Assembly (NCBI GenBank): GCA_001936135.1
Contig: CP012822.1
Location: 806,001 to 870,000 of the forward strand
Direction: 5' to 3'
DNA: 64,000 bases
Origin: Saccharomycopsis fibuligera x Saccharomycopsis cf. fibuligera
Taxonomy: Eukaryota > Ascomycota > Saccharomycetes > Ascoideales > Saccharomycopsidaceae
The notes under the pieces were generated by a model. It did no database searches. It was not told the DNA's origin and saw only the letters and a program-made list of their open reading frames with translations. Position numbers and translations under genes: made by a program. Each line of letters begins with the position of its first letter. Position 1 is the first letter of the stretch. Positions 23,836 through 33,627 of this stretch are shown in pieces.

Positions 23836-23857
23836 TATATATATATATATATATATT
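23836..23857. promoter_or_regulatory. TA-repeat, probable TATA region of MLS1
   Basis: A run of alternating AT of about 22 nt, followed by further TATA-like words up to 23902. The distance to the MLS1 ATG (about 145 nt) suits a yeast TATA element. Confidence 0.5.
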
Positions 23858-24483
23858 TGTATATTTATATATAATATATTTATGTATATATACGTATATA
23901 TAGGCTACGGCAACAGCGCTACACCGCTGGAGCAAGGTCAAGCTTAATCCACACTCCCTGGTCGGAACGTCCTCTACCCCGAACAAGCGGCTAACAACAC
24001 CCACTCCACCCCCATCTTCCGCTCTCTGGCGGCCCCCTGCTCTGCTGCTCCTTGTCGGATGAATGCCCGCGCAGTCTCGACCACGTAGAATACTCCCAGC
24101 TTGAGCACCACCACCACCACCGCCGCCACCGCCAGCAGCACCAGCACCAGCATAGTACGCCAAAAACAGCCCAGTCCCCGCAATTTCCTTTGGCCTGCTG
24201 CCGCTGCTGCTGCCACCGCGCGGTGCTGGGACGTGCCATACCGGGATTGCTATGGACCACCCGTCTGGTGCTGCCCATACTGCCAAATAGACCGCTGTGC
24301 GTCTCGCTTTTTGTGTCTTCCGCTCGCTGGCGGTTAGGACCAAAGGGGTTACGTGCCCCGCGGGCTGCCCGGCGGCCCCTGCTGCCCCGGAGGAAAGACG
24401 CAGCGACGCCACGGACGAACGAAACGCACCGGCTGCTGGCGGGAGGGGGGAAGACTGGGTGGGTGGCGACAGGGAGACAGACC

Positions 24484-24537
24484 AGCAGAGCAGAGCTTAG
24501 CAGAGCAGAGCAGAGCAGAGCAGAGCAGAGCAGAGCA
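24484..24537. repeat. AGAGC pentamer tandem array
   Basis: About ten near-perfect AGAGC units with one imperfection (near 24496) lie just upstream of the IST1 first exon, and would fall in its 5' leader or core promoter. Confidence 0.9.
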
Positions 24538-24573
24538 AGGTGCGGCTACAGTCCCAAAGCGAAGCGAAACAAC

Positions 24574-25732
24574 ATGGCTCCGAACGTTAGTCCACAGGTA
24601 CGTTGTGTGGTATTGTTTTTGCTTGTATTTCGTGTCGCATTGCGTCCAGGAATGTCCACGGTGGCCAGGGCGGCCGCGAAGCGCTGCTGGCCATATGGCA
24701 GCGAGGCAGCGAGGCAGCGAGGCAGCAACCAGACGAGCGCGGAACGCTTGCGCGTTCCTCTTCCAGAACCCATTCGCTAACCAACGTGGACTATAGACTC
24801 GGCTCAAGGTGAGCCTCAAGATGACCATCAGCAAGCTCCGGTTCACCCAGGAGAAGAAGACCGCGCTTTGCAAACAGCAGCGGCGCCAGCTTGCCGACTT
24901 GTTGCGGCTCGGCAAAGAGGAGAGCGCCAGGATCCGGGTAGAGAACATCATCCGCGAGGACATTTACGTCGAGTTGCTTGAGATGTTGGAGTTGTACTGC
25001 GAGTTGCTTTTGGCGCGGATGGGGCTCCTTGACGTGGGCGCCGCGCCAAGCGGGAGCGCGAGCGGAAGCGCGAGCGATACCGCGAAAGGCGCCGCCGGGC
25101 GTGATCCTGGGCTCGAGGAGGCGGTGAGGGTGATCATCTACGCCACGCCGCACACCGACATCAAGGAGCTCGCCGCGGTGCGAGACGTCTTGGTGCACCG
25201 GTTCGGCAAGGAGTTTGCGCAGCTGGCGCTGAGCGACGAGGACGGCGCGATCCCCAGAAAGGTGCGCGAGCGCGTCGCCAGCAAGGCGCCGTCCCCCGAG
25301 TTGGTGAGCTTGTACTTGAAGGAGATTGCCAGAGCCTACGAGGTGCCGTTCTCGGAAATGAGCGACAACGAGGACGAGTTGGACCAACTAGAGCAGGAGG
25401 CGCTCACTTCCGACGAGGAGAGCGGCAGCGGCGGCGGAGCACGCGACGCGGCAATCGAGCTTGTCGACGACGACGTGGAGCTGCCAGAGAAGAAGCTTCC
25501 GGATGTGGGTGCAGGAGGAGGAGCACCAATCAAGGTAGCGCCGCCGGGACGCAGCAGCGACAACGTACATCCCAGGGTGAGAGTGCCAAAGGGCATGGGC
25601 AAAGAAGTGAAGCATGCGCTGCGGAACAGCAGCGGCAGCGGCAGCGGCAGCGGCAGCGGCAGCGGCAGCGGCAGCGGGAGCGCAGACTTGGAGGCGCTCA
25701 GAAAGCGGTTTGCAGCGCTCAAGAGAGGGTAG
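24574..25732 (+). CDS. IST1: ESCRT-III regulator Ist1 (two exons)
   Basis: The gene is spliced. Exon 1 is 24574-24597 (MAPNVSPQ), an intron runs 24598-24796, and exon 2 is 24797-25732, giving 319 residues. The join reads MAPNVSPQ-TRLKVSLKMTISKLRF, which parallels the start of S. cerevisiae Ist1 (MAPS..., then IKLKTCLKMCIQRLRY, from memory). Without the intron, exon 2 would have only a GTG or an internal Met as start. The IST1 domain fills about residues 10-190 (VENIIREDIYVELLEMLELY, CELLLARMG). An acidic linker and a (GS)n stretch follow, then a C-terminal MIT-interacting motif, DLEALRKRFAALKRG. Ist1 binds Did2 and Vps4 and tunes ESCRT-III disassembly at multivesicular bodies. The gene is very GC-rich. 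A few CTG codons occur, but the conserved leucines use TTG, CTT or CTC. Confidence 0.92.
24598..24796 (+). other. IST1 intron
   Basis: The 5' splice site is CAG|GTACGT, the branch site GCTAAC lies at 24776-24781, and the 3' site TATAG ends at 24796, only 15 nt after the branch site. Splicing keeps the frame and joins the conserved N-terminus. Confidence 0.85.
25627..25680 (+). repeat. GGCAGC hexamer array in IST1
   Basis: About nine units of a Gly-Ser dipeptide code form a flexible linker directly before the C-terminal MIT-interacting motif. Confidence 0.9.
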
Positions 25733-26486
25733 CGAGTTGAGTATACGTTGTATAGAGTAGAATAAAACAAGACAGCGCAGCAAGCGCAGCAAGTGTAGTG
25801 AGCCGCGAGCCGCGAGCAACCCGCGGCGAGCAATCCGCGGCGAGCAATCCGCGGCAAGCGGCAAGCGGCAAGCGGCGAGCCCAAGAGTAGAGTGTGTCTG
25901 CTGTCAGCCCAAACGGGAAACACAGCGCTGCTGTTGTTGGAAATGCCACTGCCACCGCGGGCCGGCCGACAATAGAGTCGGTAACAGAGTAGCGCCTCGA
26001 GCAGCACCACACCACAATGCACTGCTCTATTATCCTGTTTCCATTATGTCTGTGCTGGCTGTTTTCTCGCGCGCGCGCCCGCTGAGCACCACACTGCCCA
26101 CTTACTAAGCGGCCGCTAATCCTCTGCGGGCCGTCCCCTTTGGCTGGCCGCCCGCTTACATATTGCTGACACGTTGATGACGCATTGCTGACAGATGGCT
26201 GACGCATCGCTGACGCATCTGGTGCTGCCGCCAAGCGCACTCCGGCGCGCGCATACGTGAGCCAGCGCTCACAACCAGCTAAACGCCGGTTTTGTCTTTT
26301 TTTGCTTCCGTTTCTGTTTTCCTTCCTTTCCAAGATCATCATCGCCAAAGCAAGATCATCATCAACAACAACAAAAACACCCGTCCAGTTTTTAACCGCC
26401 GACCAGACGCCCTCGACACTCGTCTTCTCAACCACATTCTCTGTCCCCCCTTCCCTTCCTCTCCCCTCGCACCGCCCTCCCTCATA
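25733..26486. promoter_or_regulatory. IST1 3' end and CAF120-like promoter
   Basis: 754 bp. It contains tandem GCGAGC/CCGCGG-type repeats at about 25800-25880 and a cluster of GCTGACGCAT-like words at about 26165-26220. The composition is GC-rich. A pyrimidine-rich stretch leads to the start codon. I recognise no specific binding site. Confidence 0.55.
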
Positions 26487-29400
26487 ATGTCCGAGCCGAT
26501 ATCCCACAAGAAGCTGAACTCGTCCTCGGTATCCAGTGTGAACTACCATGATCTCAGCCCGGAGTTGGTCCCCGTCGTCACCCTTCTCTCTGCCCAGAAC
26601 CACCGCCGGTACATTGAGAACAACTTCATGTTGTTGCACGACTTGGACAACGAGGGCCAGCCCGCCGCTAGACAGTGGAACGAAGTCTACGGGGTGCTAT
26701 CCGGAACCCAGTTGGCCATCTGGGACGCTCAGAAACTATCGTCTACTCGCCACAGCAGAGAAAAATTCCAAGAGTCCTCGTCCAAGCCCGACTACTTGAA
26801 CTTGGCCGACGCCAGCTACAAGGCGTTGCTCAGTTTGCCCAGCTCTGGCAAAGCGCTCAACAATGTCATTTTGGTATCCACGACCCTCAAAAATCGCTAC
26901 ATTTTGCAGTTCCCCACCAAGGACCTCTTGCTCAAGTGGCACGCCGCCTTCAGGTTGCTCACCTTTGAGTACGTCTCGTTGCAAGAGGCATACACGGGCG
27001 CGCTACTCTCTGCGCGAGGCGCTAAGCTCTCGGACATCAAAGTCGTGTTGGCAGAATCAAAATACAATCATGAACACTGGATCTCCGTCAGGTTCGGCGC
27101 CGGCAGGCCCTGGAAGCGCTGCTATGCTGTGGTAGAACAAAACTCCAAAAGATCAAAAAGACACCCCGACAGAAATGGCAAAATATACTTGTATGAACAT
27201 GAAAAAATCAAAAAGGCCCCGTTGATAGCCACCATTATCGAGTGTGCCTGCATATACGCTGTTTACCCAAACTCGCCCCAAGTTATTGACCACAGTACGT
27301 TGATCAAGTTGGAAGGCAAAGTCATCTTTAACAAAAAGGAGGGCGTCACAGATGCAACCGTGTTCGTGATGCCAGAATCCCACTCCGCGGTCCCGGGCTA
27401 CGACACATTGATCAGGTTCTTGATCCCATCTCTCGACGCGTTCAGACTTTACGGCCGCCCTAAAAAATTGAACGCTGATAAACGGGATCCCGCATCGTTG
27501 TTGTTTGGGTTGCCGGTGTTGCCCCATGTGCATTATCTACAGCTCGATGACGTTATTGGCCTAAGCCAAATGAGCTCCTCGATTTTGTGGCCCGTGGACG
27601 AATGGACAAGCCATTTGAAGGATGTTTTGAAGAGCAAGATGTCCAATGGCTACAGCGGGTGCGGCTCTGCTCACGGCTTCACTGGTGCGCTATCGTCGCC
27701 CGCATTGGGCGGTGGTTCGGGATTCAGCAGTAAAACCGCATCACCCACAAATCCAAATTTCACTCCAACTTCAAAAAGAGATCGTTTCAGTAGAAGCCTG
27801 GATTCTTCCGGCACTTTGTTCGATAAAAATGGTAACGCTATTGCTCTTGCAGCATCGACAACCGGAGCACCAAATTCAAATTACTCTTTGCCTGCTGATG
27901 CAACAGGAGGAGGAGGAGGAGGAGGAGGAGGCTCAAGATCGAGAAACAATAGCAGTGCCAACCAGTTTGGAAGTAACCTCAATCCATACAGCAATGATGC
28001 TAGTAACAACCCGTACCAGCAGCAAGTGCAACTGCAACCGCCAACGTCCCAACCAAATAGCCAACTCTCATTGAACTCGCCATACTCGTTACCATCAGAT
28101 CAAAGAGCAGCGTCCAACCAAAGTAATCTTAGTGTTAGTAACGGTAACCCCTTACCTTTACCTTCAGATAATAGATTGCTCAACCATAGTCAAAATAGTT
28201 TTGTCACTCCTAATGGAAGCTTCAGCGATTTGGCATTACCTTCAGATGAATTGCAGCACCAGCAAACGTTTCCAAATAGTCAGAACCGCAACAGTGTAAG
28301 TAAAGAACTTCCATTACCCTCGGATCAGAAGAAAGATTTATTGTTCACAACAGCAGCTGTCGCGGCATCCCAATTCACAGGCAACAAGTCTGCTGATCTC
28401 AACGGTGTTAACAGCACTAAACACAGTAATCCATACTTGAGCGACCTTCAAATTCCATCAAATGACGATAAGAGACTTTCCGAAATCACTCAAATTTACA
28501 CTGATTATGCTAAAATCCCATCGCCTAAAGAAAAATCCAAGAGCAGCGTTCAAGACTTATTTCAAGGCCCCGACAACAGTAATGGTGCTTTAAACAAGCT
28601 CAACATTGCTAATGAGAAAGAAATCGATGATGCAGAATTTGATCTAAGTACCATGCTTTCGCAAACAAAAATTCAGGAAAAAAGATTTAGCAAAAAGGAT
28701 GTGGATATTTTCAACCCGGCATATAGTGAAGCTTTGCTTTCTCCAGTAAGTGGCAACGGCGACACTTCCTATAATACCAGAAATAGCATGACGAATAGCA
28801 GCGTTAATGGAAATAGGAATGTGTCAGTCGATAACAATGGCAGTCCTTCAAGATCAACAAAGTATCAATCGCAACAATTGAAGCCAACCTTGCCACAAAT
28901 CAACATAGACGACGACTACGATGACGGCGCTAATGCAGCACCGCCATACCAGCTCCCAAAGAATGGTAGTAGTGTGCCATATCCTCAAACTCCAACTAGC
29001 CCAGTACCAGCATCAAAATCTCCATTTCAACAATCTCCATCACAGTTTGGTAATGGTAACAATAGCAACAACTACAGCCCTATACAACAGCAACAACGCC
29101 AAGCACCGGCGCCAATGCCAATGCAAACGATGGGCAGAAGATCACCATCACCAGCTAATGTTTCACCAAATCGCCCATTTCCCGGTAATGTTAATGGCAA
29201 CGGCCAAGGTGGGCCAATTGCAACCTCACCGTATCAACAAAATGTTAATGTTTTCAGCCAGGGACCTGGTCCCCAACATCCGCAGGGTCAGCCAAGCCAA
29301 AGACCATATTATCCACAGCAGCAGCCACTGATGCCGCAGAAGGTCAAACCTGGCCGTAGAGCACCAGGCACTGCAATTGGTCCTGCTTATGCAAATGCAG

Positions 29401-29675
29401 GCCCTTTGCCTAATGGTAATGGCAATAGAGCGCCTAGTTCGGGATCTGGACCTGCTGGAAGAATCCCACCACCATCTGCATATGCTGGCCCAGGGGGCCC
29501 AGCAGGATCAGGAGTCAATGGTCCAAGGCCATTTCCTGGCATTGCAAATGGCAACGGACCAGTACCTCAACCTCAACCAATGAGAAATCCAATGAGAGCT
29601 GGACCTGCCAATGGGATGATGGGCGGTAATGTGGGCGCTCCGGGGCCCTATAACGTTGCTGGTGGCTTTCGTTAA
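26487..29675 (+). CDS. CAF120: PH-domain protein of the CAF120/SKG3 family
   Basis: The start is the ATG at 26487 (MSEPISHKKLNSSS), the first ATG in an otherwise longer open frame, giving 1062 residues. The N-terminal third is conserved with Caf120/Skg3: LSPELVPVVTLLSAQNHRRY, a PH domain at about 55-165 (RQWNEVYGVLSGTQLAIWD, NRYILQFPTKDLLLKWHAAF), then HWISVRFGAGRPWKRCYAVV, GLPVLPHVHYLQLDDV and LWPVDEWTSHL. The remaining roughly 670 residues are low in complexity, rich in Asn, Ser, Pro, Gln and Gly, with a run of nine Gly and a repeated LPSD motif. S. cerevisiae Caf120 associates with the CCR4-NOT complex and Skg3 with the bud neck and cortex. The sequence does not separate the two paralogues, and the symbol stands for the family. 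The 5' third lies in the GC-rich block and composition falls to the window average along the gene. Confidence 0.85.
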   Translation: MSEPISHKKLNSSSVSSVNYHDLSPELVPVVTLLSAQNHRRYIENNFMLLHDLDNEGQPAARQWNEVYGVLSGTQLAIWDAQKLSSTRHSREKFQESSSKPDYLNLADASYKALLSLPSSGKALNNVILVSTTLKNRYILQFPTKDLLLKWHAAFRLLTFEYVSLQEAYTGALLSARGAKLSDIKVVLAESKYNHEHWISVRFGAGRPWKRCYAVVEQNSKRSKRHPDRNGKIYLYEHEKIKKAPLIATIIECACIYAVYPNSPQVIDHSTLIKLEGKVIFNKKEGVTDATVFVMPESHSAVPGYDTLIRFLIPSLDAFRLYGRPKKLNADKRDPASLLFGLPVLPHVHYLQLDDVIGLSQMSSSILWPVDEWTSHLKDVLKSKMSNGYSGCGSAHGFTGALSSPALGGGSGFSSKTASPTNPNFTPTSKRDRFSRSLDSSGTLFDKNGNAIALAASTTGAPNSNYSLPADATGGGGGGGGGSRSRNNSSANQFGSNLNPYSNDASNNPYQQQVQLQPPTSQPNSQLSLNSPYSLPSDQRAASNQSNLSVSNGNPLPLPSDNRLLNHSQNSFVTPNGSFSDLALPSDELQHQQTFPNSQNRNSVSKELPLPSDQKKDLLFTTAAVAASQFTGNKSADLNGVNSTKHSNPYLSDLQIPSNDDKRLSEITQIYTDYAKIPSPKEKSKSSVQDLFQGPDNSNGALNKLNIANEKEIDDAEFDLSTMLSQTKIQEKRFSKKDVDIFNPAYSEALLSPVSGNGDTSYNTRNSMTNSSVNGNRNVSVDNNGSPSRSTKYQSQQLKPTLPQINIDDDYDDGANAAPPYQLPKNGSSVPYPQTPTSPVPASKSPFQQSPSQFGNGNNSNNYSPIQQQQRQAPAPMPMQTMGRRSPSPANVSPNRPFPGNVNGNGQGGPIATSPYQQNVNVFSQGPGPQHPQGQPSQRPYYPQQQPLMPQKVKPGRRAPGTAIGPAYANAGPLPNGNGNRAPSSGSGPAGRIPPPSAYAGPGGPAGSGVNGPRPFPGIANGNGPVPQPQPMRNPMRAGPANGMMGGNVGAPGPYNVAGGFR
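27907..27933 (+). repeat. GGA trinucleotide run (poly-Gly)
   Basis: About nine GGA codons in a row within the CAF120-like gene, residues about 474-482. A likely length-variable site. Confidence 0.9.
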
Positions 29676-31224
29676 TAACGCTTAGGAAACATGACAGACC
29701 ATTACCATTAGCAACACGGCACAATGATTGGACTTTTTGAAACAAGCCAGTTGAGCGCGGAGCTACTAGTCAGCTCTGGAAAATTTTTGCTGGTTCTTTT
29801 TTGACAGGATTAATAAATTTTGATGCAAGCATTAATTGAAGCTATTGAGCAAATTTGATATAAAGGCCTTATGAAAGTCCCATTGGCTCATTACAATAAA
29901 ACGCTCAGCATTCTAATTCTGCTTTTTCTAGTCTTTGTTTGCCTTTTAATTTGCTTTCTTAAAATGAAAACAAAAAGGGAAATGTTTATTTTAGAAGTTC
30001 CTTAATGGTTGTCTTTATTATTTTCAACGTTTTTGAGCAGTTCTAACAATTCGAGCATATTCGTTATACAAGGTACGTTAATTTGACTTGTTTGTTTATT
30101 TAATTGGCATGTGTTTTGCACAGCATTATATTAGCTTGGACAGTTTTTGATGTTTCTTTGAGCATATGGGCATTGAAACATTGATTGTTGTTTTATTTTG
30201 GTATTGTGTTATACTAGTTGTGTTATATTTACCATTTGTCAGTCCAATTCTGAACGTTTATGTTTTTGTTTTCTTGTCATACTAGTTTTTATTTACAGTT
30301 TGTTTTCTTTTTTTTTTTTCTAAACATTATAAACTTTCATCATTTTTGAAACAGTTTGCTATTAGCTATTATCGTTTCTTTCTTTTCCTCTTTACTCATT
30401 TGCTTGTTTCCTCTTGCTTTTGTTTTTATCCATTTATTTATGTACCCATTTTTGTTTTTCTACCCCATTTTTCATTTTTTGTGTTGTTTTATTTTGTGTG
30501 ATTTTGTTATCGTTTTTATCATCTTTCTACTGGCGGCATCTGGTTTTGATTCTCCTCTACTATTACTACTATCTATTGTTATTATCTATTATCTGTTGTA
30601 TATTATGTTACTATTATTTATCATTACCATTATCATTATCGTTATCAGTATTATTGAGAATATATTGCTTTTACTTTTATTGAGTTCAATGTGACTTTGA
30701 ACTATACTTCAGTGTAATAACATTATATTATTATTTTTGTTATTATTTTACTGTCTTTTTTTTTTTTTTTTTTTTTTTTTTTTGTTTTGGTTCATTTTGC
30801 TAATCGAGACAAAAAGTATTAGCACAAAAAACTACAATATGGAGGTGAGGTACAGTAAGGTAAGCGGAAAACAATTGTTCAAAATAATAATATTTAGACA
30901 AGTCAAGAAGAAACACCAGAACGAAAAAAGAAGGGGAAAAAAAGGACAAAGAAACAGGTTAAACGGGTAAACAAGTACATAAACAACAACGGTAAAGAAA
31001 AAGAATTCTGACAAATAGAATAGAGACAGCTAATCTCAAAGTTTTGGAGCGAATTAGCATATGAGCGTATCAACATAACATAAAAAAAAGTGTAAAGTTG
31101 CGGTCTCAGCACGCAACATAAACTTCTTTACAAAACTATCGTTACCATCATCAATATCGTAAAACATCCTACGCACTCGCAAAAGCACTGCCGGTAGTCC
31201 ATTAGCCAGTTGACTAGCTCAATC
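29676..31224. other. Convergent intergenic region, CAF120-like and SWI6
   Basis: 1.55 kb between two converging genes. It is strongly T-rich on the plus strand with many short tracts and poly(T) at 30756-30783. The open frames here are low-complexity Phe/Leu/Ile translations of T-rich DNA. I see no RNA gene. Confidence 0.65.
30756..30783. repeat. Poly(T) tract, 28 nt
   Basis: An uninterrupted T run in the convergent interval between the CAF120-like gene and SWI6. Confidence 0.95.
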
Positions 31225-33627
31225 TCATAACTCCTCATCAACTTTAGTCAAAAACCCCGCCACTCTACCCAAATCAACTTCATCAGGATCACTTTCCACA
31301 GCTTGCACCAATCCTTCCAACAAATCATCAACTTTGTTTTCTTCGACACCGGTGCACAACGAAACAACATGACGAAACTTGTTCTCAAGTACTACTGACT
31401 TGTGGTCCAAATTTCTGGCTAGGTTTTGTAAAAATTTCTCGTTTTCTTTGTATGCCTTTATTCTAGCCTTAAGGACGTAGGTAGGTGGGATATCATTTAT
31501 GTCGACGTTCAAGCTTATCAATTTATCAGTGGTAATTTTTATCGTCGATGGGTCTATTTTGGCTAGATCAAGGTCATTTTCATTGTTTTTGTTATCATTT
31601 TTTGGCAATTTGGCTCGTTGGTTCTCTATTTGCAGTTTCACTTCATGATATATCGAAGGCACCTTGAATGGCTGATCAGGATCATATGAGGTATTAATAT
31701 CAAAACCTTGGCTTGCCGCTTCGGGGTACTGTGATACAAAATTAGTTTCTTCTTCCTGGATAGATTTCTCAATATTGGCAGTTTTTTGCTTCAATTCATT
31801 CAACTTGCTTTCAGAATTCTTCAAAATTTCTAGCTGGATTCGTGATTGAGATAACTTGATGGTAGACTCTTTCAAGTTTTTATATAGCACGTTCAACTCT
31901 TTTTGCTTTTCACCTAATTGAGCTTCAAAATCATTGTTCAAGTTATTCATTATTTCTTGCATTGATCCTAGGACTTCTTTGCTTCCCAGCGCAAGTTTCT
32001 TGGTGGTTTCTGCTTCATCATTAGCGCTAAAGGCTTGTAGCAAAGCTTTGTTGTTTTCCGTTGCAGTACTTGAATTTTTCCCTAAAAACGCGTCTAACTG
32101 TTCCCCAATATTACTAACACTATTCTTAGCTACACCAGTGACCATTTCGCCAACTCCTCCGTTGGGCAAACTTACACCAGAGAGACGGAAATCTGCTGGT
32201 GTTAACCCTGCTTTATTTGGAAGCTTTGGGTCAGCTCCCACATCAAGTAATTGCTGGGCAATAGCTTTGTTGCCTATACGAGCTATTATGTTGAGCGCAG
32301 TATCTCCATTATGATCTTTCAAATTAACAATTTCATTCATGAACCCAGCCAATGAGATGGCATTGAATTTTGTTGGACCAGTCTTAATAATCCATTCAAC
32401 AAGACATTGAATGTAATATTTAGCTGCCTCATTACGCCCTTCGATACCAGCAGTTAGGACAATATGATGAAGTATTGAGCGGTGTCTGTTGTCTAGAACA
32501 TTAATTGATGGGTATAAAATGTCCAACAACTTGCCAAATGACTGCTCTTCGTAAAAATTCGTATGAGCTACTGCCCTCATTAACGCAGTTTCTCCAGAGA
32601 GATTACCACGGTTCAAATTTGCTCCCAAATTAACCAATTCATAAACTAATGGAATGTTGGCTAATGAAGCAGCCCAATGCAATACTGTATGGCCCTGAGG
32701 GTCAATAGGTAAGTCTAAATTGACATTGTTGGCAGAGAGCTGGCTACATGCTTCAGAAATTGAATCGTTTTCGGAGATAAAGATTTGGGTTAACATTTCT
32801 TTGAGTTGGTCATAGTTGGATATATGGGACACGTCCATTGGCTCGAGGGCATACTTGGTGGTGATTTCTAAGGTGTCTGTTATGGTGTTTGTACGTTCAG
32901 CTCTGCTATGTATTCCTAAACCACTAGCGCTGTCGATATTGCTACTACTGCCACTACGGCTGCCATTATCACTGGTACTAGTGTTATTAGAAGCAGTTTT
33001 GAGCTTTTTCGAGGGAGATTCAGTATCATCGGTAGTAGGGTCAAAATCGTCATTCTCTGTAAGCGCTGAATAAGTTCTCGAATTTAAGGATTTTTTCAGT
33101 TGGTCAACATCGTATTCTTTAATCAATGGCTGTAATGGTTCTTCAACTTGTAGTTTTTTTGCAATTTCCACTGCATGTTCTGTCTTGATCCAAATACCTT
33201 TGTATTTCCCGTCATCAATCTCCGTTCTTTCATTCACTGCTTCACTGCTCAATATCTTATCAGACTCTTCTTCATTCAAGCCAGCAAGATTCATGATTTG
33301 GGTAACGTTGATCAAATCATCGTCCTTGTTTTTAGCAATCAAAATACCATTAATGAGTATTTCTATTATGTTTTTGTTTTCATGTTTAGTGAAGTTGAGC
33401 TTTCCTGTGTCAAACCCTCGACTGAGTTTACTAGCCCCCTTTGCATTCAGCTGTTCTCGTTTTTCTCCTGTGGCAGATTGTTTGTTTTTATTGTTTAGTA
33501 AATCGGTAATGGTGGTATCGCCTTCTGGCTCTATTGACATCATCAAGTATGCTTCTTCTTCACGATTGTTATTCTCAAGTTTAGCATGGCTCCCACTTGA
33601 AATTTCGTGGTTCTGACCGTCGGACAT
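31225..33627 (-). CDS. SWI6: SBF/MBF transcription regulator Swi6
   Basis: An 800-residue protein, the same length as S. cerevisiae Swi6 (803). An N-terminal KilA/APSES-like module at about 85-185 (NIIEILINGILIAKNKDDDL, INVTQIMNLAGL, YKGIWIKTEHAVEIAKKL) lacks the basic DNA-reading features of Mbp1/Swi4. A Ser-rich linker follows, then ankyrin repeats at about 300-490 (TVLHWAASLANIPLVYELV, GETALMRAVAHTNF, RSILHHIVLTAGI, GDTALNIIARIGNKAIAQQL). A helical region comes next, ending in the heterodimerisation domain (VSLCTGVEENKVDDLLEGLV). Swi6 is the non-DNA-binding partner of Swi4 and Mbp1 and drives G1/S transcription downstream of Cln3, also in this window. Orthology to Swi6 rather than Mbp1 rests on the N-terminal domain and length. 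Confidence 0.88.
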   Translation of the reverse strand: MSDGQNHEISSGSHAKLENNNREEEAYLMMSIEPEGDTTITDLLNNKNKQSATGEKREQLNAKGASKLSRGFDTGKLNFTKHENKNIIEILINGILIAKNKDDDLINVTQIMNLAGLNEEESDKILSSEAVNERTEIDDGKYKGIWIKTEHAVEIAKKLQVEEPLQPLIKEYDVDQLKKSLNSRTYSALTENDDFDPTTDDTESPSKKLKTASNNTSTSDNGSRSGSSSNIDSASGLGIHSRAERTNTITDTLEITTKYALEPMDVSHISNYDQLKEMLTQIFISENDSISEACSQLSANNVNLDLPIDPQGHTVLHWAASLANIPLVYELVNLGANLNRGNLSGETALMRAVAHTNFYEEQSFGKLLDILYPSINVLDNRHRSILHHIVLTAGIEGRNEAAKYYIQCLVEWIIKTGPTKFNAISLAGFMNEIVNLKDHNGDTALNIIARIGNKAIAQQLLDVGADPKLPNKAGLTPADFRLSGVSLPNGGVGEMVTGVAKNSVSNIGEQLDAFLGKNSSTATENNKALLQAFSANDEAETTKKLALGSKEVLGSMQEIMNNLNNDFEAQLGEKQKELNVLYKNLKESTIKLSQSRIQLEILKNSESKLNELKQKTANIEKSIQEEETNFVSQYPEAASQGFDINTSYDPDQPFKVPSIYHEVKLQIENQRAKLPKNDNKNNENDLDLAKIDPSTIKITTDKLISLNVDINDIPPTYVLKARIKAYKENEKFLQNLARNLDHKSVVLENKFRHVVSLCTGVEENKVDDLLEGLVQAVESDPDEVDLGRVAGFLTKVDEEL

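Larger units (their letters stand above)
23692..24573. promoter_or_regulatory. Divergent promoter region of MLS1 and IST1
   Basis: 882 bp between the start codons. An alternating TA tract lies about 145 nt upstream of the MLS1 ATG and would serve as a TATA element. The rest is unusually GC-rich for intergenic DNA here and carries an AGAGC pentamer array near IST1. Several long open frames cross this stretch, but they are a result of the GC-rich composition. Confidence 0.65.

Noticed and set aside
24809-24835. IST1 starting at the GTG at 24809 or the Met at 24821
   Set aside because: The spliced model supplies an ATG, valid splice signals and a conserved N-terminus.
23735-24963. Several frames of 70-240 codons in the MLS1-IST1 intergenic region
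   Set aside because: They arise from GC-rich composition with few stops, overlap each other on both strands and encode simple-composition peptides.
26292-26486. A 65-codon N-terminal extension of the CAF120-like protein
   Set aside because: It begins at TTG with no ATG before 26487. The extension is a translated pyrimidine-rich and A-rich leader.
30356-30694. A 112-codon frame of hydrophobic residues downstream of the CAF120-like gene
   Set aside because: T-rich DNA gives Phe/Leu/Ile runs in all three plus frames, and two overlapping frames here look equally hydrophobic.
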